Shown here: piece after piece, positions 27,685 through 36,293 of the stretch
Numbering within the stretch: the stretch's first letter is position 1
How the letters are laid out: the number at the start of each line of letters is the position of its first letter
Source: Cognatundibacterium jejuense
GTDB taxonomy: Bacteria; Pseudomonadota; Gammaproteobacteria; Burkholderiales; Burkholderiaceae_D
NCBI RefSeq assembly: GCF_014284255.1
Contig: NZ_JACOFV010000021.1
Span: forward strand, 1 to 60,174
Direction of reading: 5' to 3'
DNA length: 60,174 nucleotides
The notes under the pieces: model-generated
What the model was told of the DNA's origin: nothing
Database searches by the model: none
The model's input: only the letters and a program-made list of their open reading frames with translations
Position numbers and translations under genes: made by a program

Positions 27685-28065
27685 CTATCCTAAATCTGCA
27701 ATAGCTTTCGGCAAGAAAATCCGAAACGCCGGAGAGTCTGTGCTGAGCTTCCTAAACACGGCAATTTCAGGCTCTGTAGCCTGGCTGAGGTACGCGGTCT
27801 GAATGGTTCATTGCTCATCGTCAGACAAGGTGTTGAACTTCTCCCAAGCCATCGCTTTCGCATTTTTTGCATCTTGGATTTTTGCGGCGCCTGCTTTTTC
27901 TCGTTCTGCTTCGGCATCCTTAACTGCCTTGCGCTTCGCCTGTTTTTCCGCCTCTTTGTTTTTGGCATTCAACTTTTCCTCGTGCCATCCTTCTTTAATC
28001 GCGGCAGTGAAGAATTGATTGGACTCAGTGGATTGATGCAAATAGAAATAAAAGACAATCAGCAC
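27685..28065 (-). pseudogene. Broken remnant resembling a plasmid replication-initiator C-terminus
   Basis: One minus-strand frame holds 85 codons ending in FNTLSDDEQ, a TGA (27808-27810), and then 40 further codons in the same frame (from TIQTAYLSQATEPEI to KAIADLG) before TAG at 27685. The reading continues coherently across the TGA, so it looks like one point mutation in an older gene. The FFTAAIKEGWHEEKLNAK start, the long charged Ala/Lys/Glu helix and the short C-terminal helices resemble the tail of RepB-type plasmid initiators; this comparison is from memory. The 5' part, with the DNA-binding domains, is missing, and a TGA also lies upstream of the homologous part. Confidence 0.4.
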
Positions 28066-28303
28066 TTTTATACATTTGATTTTTCATTGCCTGGAAGTTG
28101 ATACAGGCGTGTGAAGCTTCATTAAATTGCCGTTAGCAATCGTGATTGGCGGGTTGCCCCTCCCAAAATTTTGGACGCTCCTGCTTATCGCATTTAAAAG
28201 CATTCTGTCATAGCAAATTGACGCTTGGTCTCATGTGCCTCGCCCTCCCATTTTTCGTGGATTAAAGTGACATCACCCCAACACGAAATTGAAAGGAAAA
28301 ATC

Positions 28304-28393
28304 ATGAACCTCAGCGCTAATATGGATGCCGTAGTCATCGCCACGATTGCTCTCGTCATGTTGAGTAATTTGTTACGTGTGATTGCAGGATAA
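28304..28393 (+). CDS. Very small membrane peptide (29 aa)
   Basis: ATG at 28304 preceded by AAAGGA at good spacing. The peptide is 29 residues with one hydrophobic segment (VVIATIALVMLSNLL) and an Asp before it. It is followed eight bases later by another tiny membrane-protein gene, so translation is probably coupled. Function unknown; a toxin-like or regulatory membrane peptide is possible but nothing in the sequence proves it. Confidence 0.45.
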   Translation: MNLSANMDAVVIATIALVMLSNLLRVIAG

Positions 28394-28400
28394 AACGATC

Positions 28401-28595
28401 ATGCTCACATTTTTGATCTGGCTGATGTTGTTTGTATTTTGCTGGCCGCTCGCACTAATGGCAATCATTCTCTACCCATTGATATGGTTGCTGCTACTAC
28501 CTCTGCGGATACTAGGAATAGCAGTAGATGGCGTCTTCGAGTTACTGCTTGCGATAGTGCGTTTGCCAGCAAAAATGGTGAATAGTTTGTTGTGA
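28401..28595 (+). CDS. Small two-helix membrane protein (64 aa)
   Basis: Starts at ATG 28401, a few bases after the stop of the 29-aa gene, with AGGA 11 bases before it. It is almost entirely hydrophobic: FLIWLMLFVFCWPLALMAII and LIWLLLLPLRILGIA are two likely helices, followed by an amphipathic stretch ELLLAIVRLPAKMVN. Similar small proteins of unknown role are common in Burkholderiales. The stop lies inside the left arm of a perfect 12-bp hairpin. Confidence 0.6.
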   Translation: MLTFLIWLMLFVFCWPLALMAIILYPLIWLLLLPLRILGIAVDGVFELLLAIVRLPAKMVNSLL

Positions 28596-28616
28596 TCAGG
28601 ATAGTGATCACAACAA
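28587..28616 (+). terminator. Perfect 12-bp hairpin over the stop of the small membrane gene
   Basis: TTGTTGTGATCA (28587-28598) pairs perfectly with TGATCACAACAA (28605-28616) around a GGATAG loop. No T tract follows, so it may be a weak terminator, a 3'-end stability element or a protein-binding palindrome. Confidence 0.45.
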
Positions 28617-28672
28617 CAAATCACTACAAACAAAGCAACTCGCATTGCTGAAAATAGGATAGCTTTGAATGA

Positions 28673-29536
28673 TTAGTGTACGTGATTAAAAATCTCGTGC
28701 AGCTCCTCAAAACAGTCCTCTAATTCGTCATGAGATAGGCCCAGAAAATCTGTGGCCAGTTGACCGCCTTTTTCCCATTCAGCAAGTGTTTCTTCACCAT
28801 GGTATTTGTGGATGCTGTATTCAGCGACCAATGCCAAAGCAATCAAGGAACGGACCGTTTCTGAGGTCGCGCCATCATTCAGCACCTCGTAATCATGATG
28901 CAACAGAATAGCGGTAGATACCTCTTCAGGCAAACCCCAGGTACGCGCCATCAAAGCCCCAATCGAAGTATGGCTGGTGCTATGACGCTGTTGTTCTGTT
29001 TCGGTAAATTTATGCTCGAATTGTTGAGAGGCAATATCCAAAGTTTGCTGATAGTCTGGAAAACGTTCCATCAACAAGGGAATGCCGATGTCGCAAAACA
29101 GGCCAAAAGTATGCGCCATATCGGCAGAACAAATGCGCATCTGCCCGGCAAGATGCGACATTGCTTGTGCCCTTTTAGAAGAAAAATCCCAAAACTTAAC
29201 CAATGACACTTTTTCTACTTGCACAGATTGCCGCGCGATAATGCCGGTCATCAACAAACCACATTGGCGCATTCCGAGCAGGTTCACGGCATGTTCGACT
29301 GAACTCGCTTTCAAACGCAAACCAAAAAACGATGAATTTGTCAGCTTCAACAGCGAGGCCGCCAATGCAACGTCGTTAGCAATAGTTGCTGCCAGACGCC
29401 GTGGATCGGGTTCCTTGCATGCCAATTCGGTTTGCACATCAATTAACATGCTGGGACGTGGTGGAATACGGATCGTTTTGATCAAAGAATCAACGGATTG
29501 ATCATTGGCAGCGGAGGAAATGCTCGAAGGTGTCAT
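28673..29536 (-). CDS. HDOD-domain signalling protein
   Basis: 287-aa cytosolic protein dominated by one HDOD domain (about residues 18-215), a degenerate relative of HD phosphohydrolases used as a scaffold in bacterial signalling. Visible are IPPRPSMLIDVQTE, the DVALAASLLKLTNSSFFG segment typical of HDOD (SxxLLKxxNSxxF) and HTSIGALMARTWGLPEEV. The metal-binding HD pair of true HD enzymes is not convincingly preserved. It stands alone, with no attached GGDEF/EAL or receiver domain, so its pathway cannot be named. Confidence 0.85.
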   Translation of the reverse strand: MTPSSISSAANDQSVDSLIKTIRIPPRPSMLIDVQTELACKEPDPRRLAATIANDVALAASLLKLTNSSFFGLRLKASSVEHAVNLLGMRQCGLLMTGIIARQSVQVEKVSLVKFWDFSSKRAQAMSHLAGQMRICSADMAHTFGLFCDIGIPLLMERFPDYQQTLDIASQQFEHKFTETEQQRHSTSHTSIGALMARTWGLPEEVSTAILLHHDYEVLNDGATSETVRSLIALALVAEYSIHKYHGEETLAEWEKGGQLATDFLGLSHDELEDCFEELHEIFNHVH

Positions 29537-29709
29537 GTTAAAACGAAGAAAGGGTCATTTCTGGCGAGCAGCATTTTAACGTATCCATTACTGTGAAGAA
29601 ATTTATTGCTAATGGAAACCCAGCGTAATCAAGGAAAGCTAACGATGCTTAACATTTCGTTGGCATCACTAATCCGTCCTTGATCATAGCCCTGAACAAT
29701 AGCACAACT

Positions 29710-30192
29710 TTATTTAACTGGAATGACGGTAGAGTGATCAACAGCGACTGCAGTCACACTATTTTTAGGTGAGCCGTCCACCAGTTTATCTGAGTATGTC
29801 AGATAAACCAAGGCGTTACGCTTTTGATCCACCATGCGAACAATACGCAATTTTTTGAACAAGATCGATAAGCTTTGATTGAAAACTTCTTCTTCCTGCT
29901 TCAATGGTCCCGTAAAACTAATAGGGCCGACCTGACGGCAGGCAATTGACGCTTCCGACTTGTCCTCGGCCAAACCTAAACCACCAGAAATACCGCCCGT
30001 TTTCGCCCGTGATACGTAGCAAGTAATCCCGTTGACTTTAGGATCATCATAAGCCTCAACCACCACTTTATGATCTGGGCCTATCAATTTAAATGCGGTA
30101 TCGACACTACCAATATTTTCTGCACTCACCAACTGGGTGCTGGCAACAAATAATGACGCAAACAACGTAACAACCTGAACTGCTGATTTCAT
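29710..30192 (-). CDS. creA: CreA-family exported protein
   Basis: 160-residue protein with a Sec signal peptide (about 1-24, cleavage near VSA-EN). The family is recognised by [41 protein letters not shown]...[19 protein letters not shown] (two conserved cysteines) and [24 protein letters not shown]. Its biochemical role is unknown. The ATG at 30192 is preceded by GGTG at six bases. Unlike in E. coli there is no creBCD system beside it. It is transcribed after the amino-acid permease gene on the same strand, 50 bases apart. Confidence 0.88.
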   Translation of the reverse strand: MKSAVQVVTLFASLFVASTQLVSAENIGSVDTAFKLIGPDHKVVVEAYDDPKVNGITCYVSRAKTGGISGGLGLAEDKSEASIACRQVGPISFTGPLKQEEEVFNQSLSILFKKLRIVRMVDQKRNALVYLTYSDKLVDGSPKNSVTAVAVDHSTVIPVK

Positions 30193-30242
30193 ATTTATCA
30201 CCATTTTCTGTTTTCCAATGAAGGAGTGGTATCTCGTCCGTT

Positions 30243-31709
30243 TTACTTATTCAATCTGGAATGTCGTTTGCTATAGATAAAATAAATAGCGACCGCCACT
30301 GACATCCAGATAAAGAATACCTTGAATGTGGTGTCGGACAAGTCTTTTAAAATATACAAACAAGCAAAAATACTCAAACCAGGAATCAGATACGGTCCAA
30401 ATGGCACGCGAAAGCCGTCGCTGCCATGACCTATACCTTTACTTCGAATCACTGGTACCGCCGATGACACAACGATAAACGCAACCAAGGTACCCATACT
30501 GACCATGTCCCACAAGAAGGTAGAATCGACCAGACCAGCAACTATGGCCACCGCGATACAAACCAGTACTGTATTGACAACAGGTGCTCTGGTACGTGGA
30601 TTGACGACTTGGAATGAGGACGGAATCAAACCATCTTTACTGATCGCATACAAAATCCGGCTTTGACCGTAAATAGTCACCAGCGTTACGCTGAACACCG
30701 AAATCACTGCTCCCGCAGATAAAATCAGGGCAGGCCATGCTTTGCCTGTGACGTTTTGCAAAATCACTGCCAGACCGGCTTCCTGGCCTTCAAATAAATT
30801 TGCTGGCTGTGCACCAACTGCAGCAACAGCAACTAGCATGTAAAACACCGTCACTACAATCAGCGCAGCCATAATGCCGAGCGGCACGTTACGCTTAGGA
30901 TCCTTGACCTCGGCACCTGCAGTGGCCACTGTATCGAGACCAATAAATGAGAAAAACACAGTACCCGCAGCGGCAGTCACACCAGCCATGCCCGCCATGC
31001 CCTTGCTGTTATCCGTATTAAAAAACGGAGTGAAATGCTCAATATTAAAACCCGAGAAAGCAATCACTGAAAAAAAGATCAATATAACCAGTTTAATCAT
31101 CACCATAATCGCATTCACGGTTGCCGACTCTTTGGCTCCACGCAAAAGCAAAATACAACAAATGGCGACCAAGGCGACCGGGGGAAGATTGAATTGTCCG
31201 GGATGTATTTCAACACCATGGGGGCCTGAAACAACCATAGGCGAACGTAATATTTCCGGAATTTGCCAACCAATCGCATTCTGCAAAAAATTATTGAGAT
31301 AAGCCGACCAGCCGATCGCAGTCGCACTCGCAGCCAGACCATATTCAAGCAGCAAGCAAGCGGCCACCACAAACGCCGCAAACTCACCCACTGTCGCATA
31401 CGCAAATGAATAAGAAGAACCGGATGCCGGTATCCGTGCTGCCAGTTCGGAATAACATAAAGCAGTCAAACCGGCAGTCATGGCCGCAATTAAAAATGAC
31501 AAAATGACAGAAGGCCCTGCTTTGGGGACCGCTTCAACCATAGTAAAGAAAATACCGGTACCGATCGTGGCTCCGACACCTATCATCGTCAGGGAAAATA
31601 TGCCTAAGGACCGGTGCAGACTGTTTTGCTGTTGATCTTCAGAAATAATGTCATGTGCTTCAACCGCCTTGGTGCGCGTTAATTGCTGTAAAAATGATGG
31701 TTGTCTCAA
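30243..31709 (-). CDS. APC-superfamily amino-acid permease
   Basis: 488-residue cytoplasmic-membrane transporter with about 12-13 helices. The TM1 signature [14 protein letters not shown] matches the substrate-binding unwound helix of APC cationic/general amino-acid permeases (YfnA/CAT-like); further markers are [48 protein letters not shown] and [16 protein letters not shown]. The GADTVATAAEE-like segment in TM6 is retained. The substrate cannot be fixed. It is a single gene or first of two with creA; the promoter must lie in the 336-base region to the right. Confidence 0.9.
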   Translation of the reverse strand: MRQPSFLQQLTRTKAVEAHDIISEDQQQNSLHRSLGIFSLTMIGVGATIGTGIFFTMVEAVPKAGPSVILSFLIAAMTAGLTALCYSELAARIPASGSSYSFAYATVGEFAAFVVAACLLLEYGLAASATAIGWSAYLNNFLQNAIGWQIPEILRSPMVVSGPHGVEIHPGQFNLPPVALVAICCILLLRGAKESATVNAIMVMIKLVILIFFSVIAFSGFNIEHFTPFFNTDNSKGMAGMAGVTAAAGTVFFSFIGLDTVATAGAEVKDPKRNVPLGIMAALIVVTVFYMLVAVAAVGAQPANLFEGQEAGLAVILQNVTGKAWPALILSAGAVISVFSVTLVTIYGQSRILYAISKDGLIPSSFQVVNPRTRAPVVNTVLVCIAVAIVAGLVDSTFLWDMVSMGTLVAFIVVSSAVPVIRSKGIGHGSDGFRVPFGPYLIPGLSIFACLYILKDLSDTTFKVFFIWMSVAVAIYFIYSKRHSRLNK

Positions 31710-32045
31710 GATCTATCCTTGTTCTTATGTTCAATGCTGATGTTCAAGTTCAGGTGAATAAATGAATGTGCGTTTTAAGAGGCGCTTTCATTCATACTAT
31801 GTACCACTTACGAACGCAGAATATACGTAACAATGTCATAGAACCGACAAAAATTCAGTCAATCCAACCTAAGGCTGACTGGCTTGATGCCTGAAGTATT
31901 TCATTTGTGTTACACCAAAACCGCAATCATAGCGGTAAATTTCCTTAGGATGCTGATCGACGACCTATTTTTAAGGTCTTTCGTCGATGCGCGCACCACA
32001 AGCACCTGGAATGCGACATTGTCTTTCAAAAAAATTGCGGTTCAA
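31710..32045. other. Intergenic region with two hairpins between permease and queG
   Basis: 336 bases without a credible gene. ATGAATG (31762-31768) and CATTCAT (31789-31795) form an inverted repeat near the permease start and could be an operator or leader hairpin. Further right, ATCGACGACCT (31956-31966) pairs with AGGT...CGTCGAT (31974-31988), a possible 3' structure of the leftward queG message. Neither has a clear T tract. Confidence 0.4.
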
Positions 32046-33128
32046 CTAATTTACAGGTATGTGCTGATCCAGTGCCCATCGCACATGCTCTTGTACTATC
32101 TCCGAGGGATGAGAAAGTCTGGCTGTCAAAGCAGCAACGATCTCCGCATCACCACGCATTGTGCTTGCCGCATTGCCAAGACCGACCGCGATATTGCGTA
32201 GCCAGCGCTCGTGCCCGATACGGCGGATGGGACTGCCCTCCATCATTCGCAGAAACTGTTCTTCTGTCCATTGCAATAAATGTACCATCCGCGCATGATC
32301 AAGGCCATGTCTTACCTCGAAATCGTCAACCGCCGCCTCTTGTGCAAACTTATTCCAAGGGCAGAATAATTGACAATCGTCACAACCATAGACGCGATTA
32401 CCGATCAGGGGACGCAATTCAAGGGGAATACTGCCATGCAATTCTATCGTCAGGTACGAAACGCAACGTCGCGCATCAACCTGATACGGTGCCACAATTG
32501 CCTTGGTCGGGCAAACATCCATACATGATTGGCATTGACCGCAATGGTCAGCTACCGGAGGATCCACTGGCAGCGGAATATCAATCAGTATTTCGCCTAA
32601 AAAAAACATCGAGCCCGCTTCACGACTTAATAGCAAGCTATGCTTACCACGCCAGCCCAGACCGGATTTTTCAGCCAGCGCCACTTCCATCACCGGTGCG
32701 GAATCGGTAAACACCCGATAGCCAAATTCGCCTACCTCCGCTTTGATTTTGTCGGCGAGCTGTTGCAGCCTGGTTCGTAATACTTTGTGATAGTCGCGCC
32801 CACGCGCGTACACTGAAATAACTGCGGTATCGGGAGCATGTTTTTTTTCCGCTTCCCGCCATTGTTCAGCCGAAGGCAAATAATTCATGCGTGCCGAAAT
32901 CACGCGTACTGTGCCTGGCACTAATTCGTCAGGACGGCTGCGCTTGGTACCATGGGATGCCATATACGCCATCTCGCCATGGTAACCGGCGTCCAGCCAT
33001 TGCTGTAATTCGGCTTCCGCATGACTTAAATCGACATCAGCGATACGAACTTCAGCAAAGCCGAACTCCTTACCCCAACGCTTTATTTGCATCGATAAAT
33101 CAGCTAATGCTTGTTCATTCAAGTTCAC
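32046..33128 (-). CDS. queG: Epoxyqueuosine reductase QueG
   Basis: Cobalamin-dependent iron-sulfur enzyme that reduces epoxyqueuosine to queuosine in tRNA anticodons. 360 residues; the two 4Fe-4S motifs are CGQCQSCMDVCPTKAI and CDDCQLFCPWNKFA. GWRGKHSLLLSREAGSMFFLGE and the earlier YARGRDYHKVLR are family segments. The N-terminal start at 33128 gives the usual length. It is divergent from tsaE with only 79 bases between the two starts, the normal Burkholderiales arrangement. Confidence 0.95.
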   Translation of the reverse strand: MNLNEQALADLSMQIKRWGKEFGFAEVRIADVDLSHAEAELQQWLDAGYHGEMAYMASHGTKRSRPDELVPGTVRVISARMNYLPSAEQWREAEKKHAPDTAVISVYARGRDYHKVLRTRLQQLADKIKAEVGEFGYRVFTDSAPVMEVALAEKSGLGWRGKHSLLLSREAGSMFFLGEILIDIPLPVDPPVADHCGQCQSCMDVCPTKAIVAPYQVDARRCVSYLTIELHGSIPLELRPLIGNRVYGCDDCQLFCPWNKFAQEAAVDDFEVRHGLDHARMVHLLQWTEEQFLRMMEGSPIRRIGHERWLRNIAVGLGNAASTMRGDAEIVAALTARLSHPSEIVQEHVRWALDQHIPVN

Positions 33129-33207
33129 GCTTTACACTCCGGCGGATACACAAGGGCTGGGCAATATGCTATGTTTAGCGAATTCATGGATAGAGGTCAG
33201 GCTGGAA

Positions 33208-33693
33208 ATGTCACATTATAAAACTACACTGCACGATGAAGCTGCAACTCAGGCATTAGGTAAGTGTCTTGCGCATCACCTAAGTCCTGGCATGAGCATT
33301 TTTTTGCACGGTGATCTGGGTGCTGGCAAAACTTCACTGACCCGCTCTTTGATTCACGCTGCGGGTTATACAGGTACTGTCAAAAGTCCAACTTATACGC
33401 TGGCAGAGCCATATGCTGTACAAATCAAAGGTCAGGCAAGCACTATTATGCATTTTGACCTATACCGGATGATCAGTGCAGAAGAATTTACCGAAGCAGG
33501 CTTCAGAGAAGAGTTTAACGAAAAGAATGTTTGCATCGTTGAATGGCCTGAAAAAGCCGATGGTCTGCTACCCGAACCCGATTTGCATGTATTTTTAAGC
33601 GTCAAAGGCGACGGTCGTGAGGTAGAATTGCGGGCGTTGTCAGTCAAAGGTACCGCATGTCTCGCATCACTCCAATTTGCCCCGAATCTGTAA
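33208..33693 (+). CDS. tsaE: tRNA threonylcarbamoyladenosine biosynthesis ATPase TsaE
   Basis: ATPase of the TsaBDE complex that makes t6A37 on ANN-reading tRNAs. The Walker A is HGDLGAGKTSLTRSL, followed by KSPTYTLAEPY and HFDLYR (conserved Asp, switch region) and VEWPEKADGLLP. The start at 33208 gives 161 residues, the usual length; reading from 33166 adds 14 unlikely residues. Its 3' end overlaps amiC by 37 bases in another frame, so the two are co-transcribed and translation is coupled. Confidence 0.93.
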   Translation: MSHYKTTLHDEAATQALGKCLAHHLSPGMSIFLHGDLGAGKTSLTRSLIHAAGYTGTVKSPTYTLAEPYAVQIKGQASTIMHFDLYRMISAEEFTEAGFREEFNEKNVCIVEWPEKADGLLPEPDLHVFLSVKGDGREVELRALSVKGTACLASLQFAPNL

Positions 33694-35108
33694 GCACAGA
33701 ATTTAATCCTGACGCCACCGCAGCCAGCGCCACGCGCCTGGCAAAAACACGCCGCACTTTCATCAAAGCGGGTGGCACTTTACTGCTCTCAGTCTTTGTT
33801 CCGCAAGTGTCACAAGCCGCAAAAATCCTCGCAGTGCGCGTCTGGCCAGCCGAAGACTACACGCGTGTTACTTTGGAAAATGACAGTGAGCTGGTGACCA
33901 ATTATTTTACGGTCAAAAATCCAGAGCGTTTGGTGGTCGATATAGAAGGTCTGGAACTTAATCCAACCTTAAAAGAGTTGGTCGCCAAAATTCAATCGAA
34001 TGACCCGTATATCAAACAAGTCAGAGTCGGTCAAAATAAACCGAATGTGGTTCGTCTGGTATTCGACCTGAAAGAAGAAGTCAGCCCGCAGGTATTTACG
34101 CTACAACCTGTAGGTACTTACAAGCATCGCCTGGTATTTGATCTGTATCCGGCATCGGCACCAGATCCGATTATGGCAATGATAGAAAAAGGCGAATGGC
34201 AAAGCGACAACAAGCCAACTCAAGTTGCTCCAACGATCCCGAACGTCAATCCGCCGCTCGCCAATGTTCCAAAGCACGATACATCGACTACGATTGCCAG
34301 GAACGATAGCAAAGCAGAAGCAAAGATTGACCCCAAATTCGAACCTAAACCAGAACCCAAAGCCGATTTCCCCCCCCAGGAAAAATCAGCATCTAACGGC
34401 CGCATGATTACGATTGCGATTGATCCTGGCCACGGTGGCGAAGACCCGGGTGCGACCGGCCGCGGTGGCAACCGTGAAAAAGACGTGGTGCTGTCGATCG
34501 CTAAACGTTTAAAAGCCAAAATTGAACAACAACCAAATATGCGCGTCATGTTGACCCGCGATGCAGATTTTTTTGTTCCGTTGAATGTCAGGGTGCAAAA
34601 AGCACGTGCGGTGCAGGCCGATTTGTTTATGTCCGTCCACGCTGATGCATTTGTGAATTCTTCCGCACAAGGCTCGTCGGTTTTTGTCTTGTCTGACAAA
34701 GGTGCCAGCTCTGCCGCCGCACGCTGGCTAGCAGACAATGAAAATGCTGCCGATCTGATTGGTGGCGTCAATATCAAGAGCCACGACAAACAACTCGCCA
34801 GCGTCTTACTCGATTTGTCTACCACCGCACAGATTAATGACAGTTTAAAACTCGGCAAAGTCGTTTTATCAGAAATCAGCGGTATCAATAAGCTGCATAA
34901 AGGCTCTGTAGAACAAGCTGGTTTTGCAGTATTAAAAGCGCCAGATATCCCTAGTATTTTGATTGAAACTGCGTTTATTTCGAATCCGGAAGAAGAAGCC
35001 AAACTGACAGATGACGCCTATCAGGATCAAATGGCTGAGGCGATATTGAAAGGGGTCAAAAAATATTTCTCGCGTAATCCGCCGCTGGCGAAGAGTCGAT
35101 TTACCTGA
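33657..35108 (+). CDS. amiC: N-acetylmuramoyl-L-alanine amidase AmiC (Tat-exported)
   Basis: Periplasmic zinc amidase that splits septal peptidoglycan. The N-terminus has a twin-arginine signal (TRRTFIKAGG then LLLSVFVPQVSQA) after a long leader. The AMIN domain (about 55-150) directs it to the septum; a Pro/Lys-rich linker follows (PKFEPKPEPKADFPP). The amidase_3 domain (about 255-475) shows the zinc ligands in IDPGHGGEDPG, GNREKDVVL and MSVHADAF, and the catalytic Glu in IETAFISNPEEE. 483 residues is typical of beta-proteobacterial AmiC. It begins inside tsaE and ends at a strong terminator. Confidence 0.95.
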   Translation: MSRITPICPESVSTEFNPDATAASATRLAKTRRTFIKAGGTLLLSVFVPQVSQAAKILAVRVWPAEDYTRVTLENDSELVTNYFTVKNPERLVVDIEGLELNPTLKELVAKIQSNDPYIKQVRVGQNKPNVVRLVFDLKEEVSPQVFTLQPVGTYKHRLVFDLYPASAPDPIMAMIEKGEWQSDNKPTQVAPTIPNVNPPLANVPKHDTSTTIARNDSKAEAKIDPKFEPKPEPKADFPPQEKSASNGRMITIAIDPGHGGEDPGATGRGGNREKDVVLSIAKRLKAKIEQQPNMRVMLTRDADFFVPLNVRVQKARAVQADLFMSVHADAFVNSSAQGSSVFVLSDKGASSAAARWLADNENAADLIGGVNIKSHDKQLASVLLDLSTTAQINDSLKLGKVVLSEISGINKLHKGSVEQAGFAVLKAPDIPSILIETAFISNPEEEAKLTDDAYQDQMAEAILKGVKKYFSRNPPLAKSRFT

Positions 35109-35130
35109 TCTTCGTCGCTGATCATAGAAA

Positions 35131-35168
35131 AAAAAGCCCGGCTTGTGAACTGCAAACCCGGGCTTTTT
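35131..35168. terminator. Bidirectional terminator between amiC and the cysteine-cluster gene
   Basis: AAAAAGCCCGG (35131-35141) pairs with CCGGGCTTTTT (35158-35168) between two convergent genes. The stop of the minus-strand gene lies at its right edge. Confidence 0.88.
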
Positions 35169-35488
35169 TATTCAATCGTAGCAGATGAATCGCAAGCCAC
35201 ACCTGCAGCAATCCAACGTCTGACCCGCCGCGCAAACCAACTCTGCCAACGTAACGGCAGCCACACGAGATACGTTGAAGGCTGAATCAACATGCCGCAA
35301 CGGTACATCTTCTGCGATTCATCCCACACCAACGCCTGACAACGACCAGTGCGTTGCCACAAAAAAAATAGCGCCACCGGACAAGGTTCGGCAGCGCAAC
35401 AAACGCCGCAGCCGTTACAAGGCTGCCCGACTTCAGGCTTATCTGGCGCATACTGGTGCAGCCAGATCAGCTTGGAAGAAGTCGTCAT
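35168..35488 (-). CDS. YkgJ-type cysteine-cluster protein
   Basis: Small (106 aa) cytosolic protein with the cysteine signature CNGCGVCCAAEPCPVA near residue 25, as in YkgJ-family proteins that are thought to bind zinc or an iron-sulfur centre; two more Cys follow (GRCQALVW, YRCGMLI). Length is shorter than some relatives, but the pattern and the C-terminal basic Trp-rich stretch (LRWQSWFARRVRRW) are seen in Burkholderiales homologues. I used the ATG at 35488; residues added by the start at 35557 lack similarity. Function unknown. Confidence 0.75.
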   Translation of the reverse strand: MTTSSKLIWLHQYAPDKPEVGQPCNGCGVCCAAEPCPVALFFLWQRTGRCQALVWDESQKMYRCGMLIQPSTYLVWLPLRWQSWFARRVRRWIAAGVACDSSATIE

Positions 35489-35566
35489 GTTTTTCAAGAT
35501 TGACCTGATAGCAATGTCGATACGTTGATATCGATACTTCGGAAGGGTGACACCCACCCTACAAAA

Positions 35567-36214
35567 TCAGGATGTACGACGGAAACCCGTCAACAACTTC
35601 CACAGCGTACCCAATACCACCGGAATAATCGCCACACCGACGCCAAATAAAACGATGGTATTCAAATGATCACGAATCATTGGGATATTGCCAAAGAAAT
35701 AGCCGCACAAGACCAAAGAAAAAATCCACAACAAAGCGCCAAGCACATTGAATGTCTGGAAAGTTTTGTGCGTCATATCAGAAATGCCGGCAACAAACGG
35801 CGCAAACGTTCTGACGATAGGAATAAAGCGCGCCAGCACCACGGTTTTACCGCCATGCTTTTCATAGAATTCATGCGTCTTCATCAGGGCGTTTTTATCT
35901 AGCCAACTGTAATTCTTTTCCAGAATTTTATGACCAATCAGACTACCTATCCAATAATTGACCGTATTGCCCAAAATTGACGCAAGTAAGAATAAAACAA
36001 TGATGCCCCAGACGTTCAAAGAACCGGTAGCACTGAACGTGCCGGCGATGAACAATAAAGAATCACCAGGTAAAAACGGAAAAATAACAAACGCCGTTTC
36101 GCAAAAAATAATTACAAATAAGACAAAATAGACCAATGTCCCATATTGCTTGATTACCGCATCCAGCATTTTGTCGACATGCAAGATCATGTCAAATAAT
36201 TGCATTAAATCCAT
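35567..36214 (-). CDS. DedA-family membrane protein
   Basis: 215-residue inner-membrane protein of the DedA/VTT family, implicated in recycling of undecaprenyl phosphate or other lipid carriers. FLPGDSLLFIAGTFSA (the reentrant-loop signature), GNTVNYWIGSLIGHKI, and FYEKHGGKTVVLARFIPIVRTFAPFVAGISDM (with the conserved ARFIPxxRT) are diagnostic. The ATG at 36214 has TAGGA five bases upstream. It is divergent from mutL, the starts being 79 bases apart. Confidence 0.9.
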   Translation of the reverse strand: MDLMQLFDMILHVDKMLDAVIKQYGTLVYFVLFVIIFCETAFVIFPFLPGDSLLFIAGTFSATGSLNVWGIIVLFLLASILGNTVNYWIGSLIGHKILEKNYSWLDKNALMKTHEFYEKHGGKTVVLARFIPIVRTFAPFVAGISDMTHKTFQTFNVLGALLWIFSLVLCGYFFGNIPMIRDHLNTIVLFGVGVAIIPVVLGTLWKLLTGFRRTS

Positions 36215-36281
36215 TATCATCCTAGTCAATGAAGCCGACGCAATCATACACTATGGCGTATTACGCGCAAGCACAGACAGG

Positions 36282-36293
36282 TATAATCGGGGG
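36282..36293 (+). promoter_or_regulatory. mutL -10 element abutting the start codon
   Basis: A perfect TATAAT (36282-36287) ends six bases before the mutL ATG at 36294, with CGGGGG between. The predicted transcript start therefore coincides with the start codon, suggesting a leaderless message. The -35 region is poor (no good TTGACA match at 15-18 bp), so the promoter may be weak or activator-dependent. Confidence 0.5.

Noticed and set aside
34220..35002. 260-codon open frame opposite amiC
   Set aside because: It lies wholly within the amiC coding region on the other strand; its Ser/Ala-rich composition is the antisense image of amiC codons.
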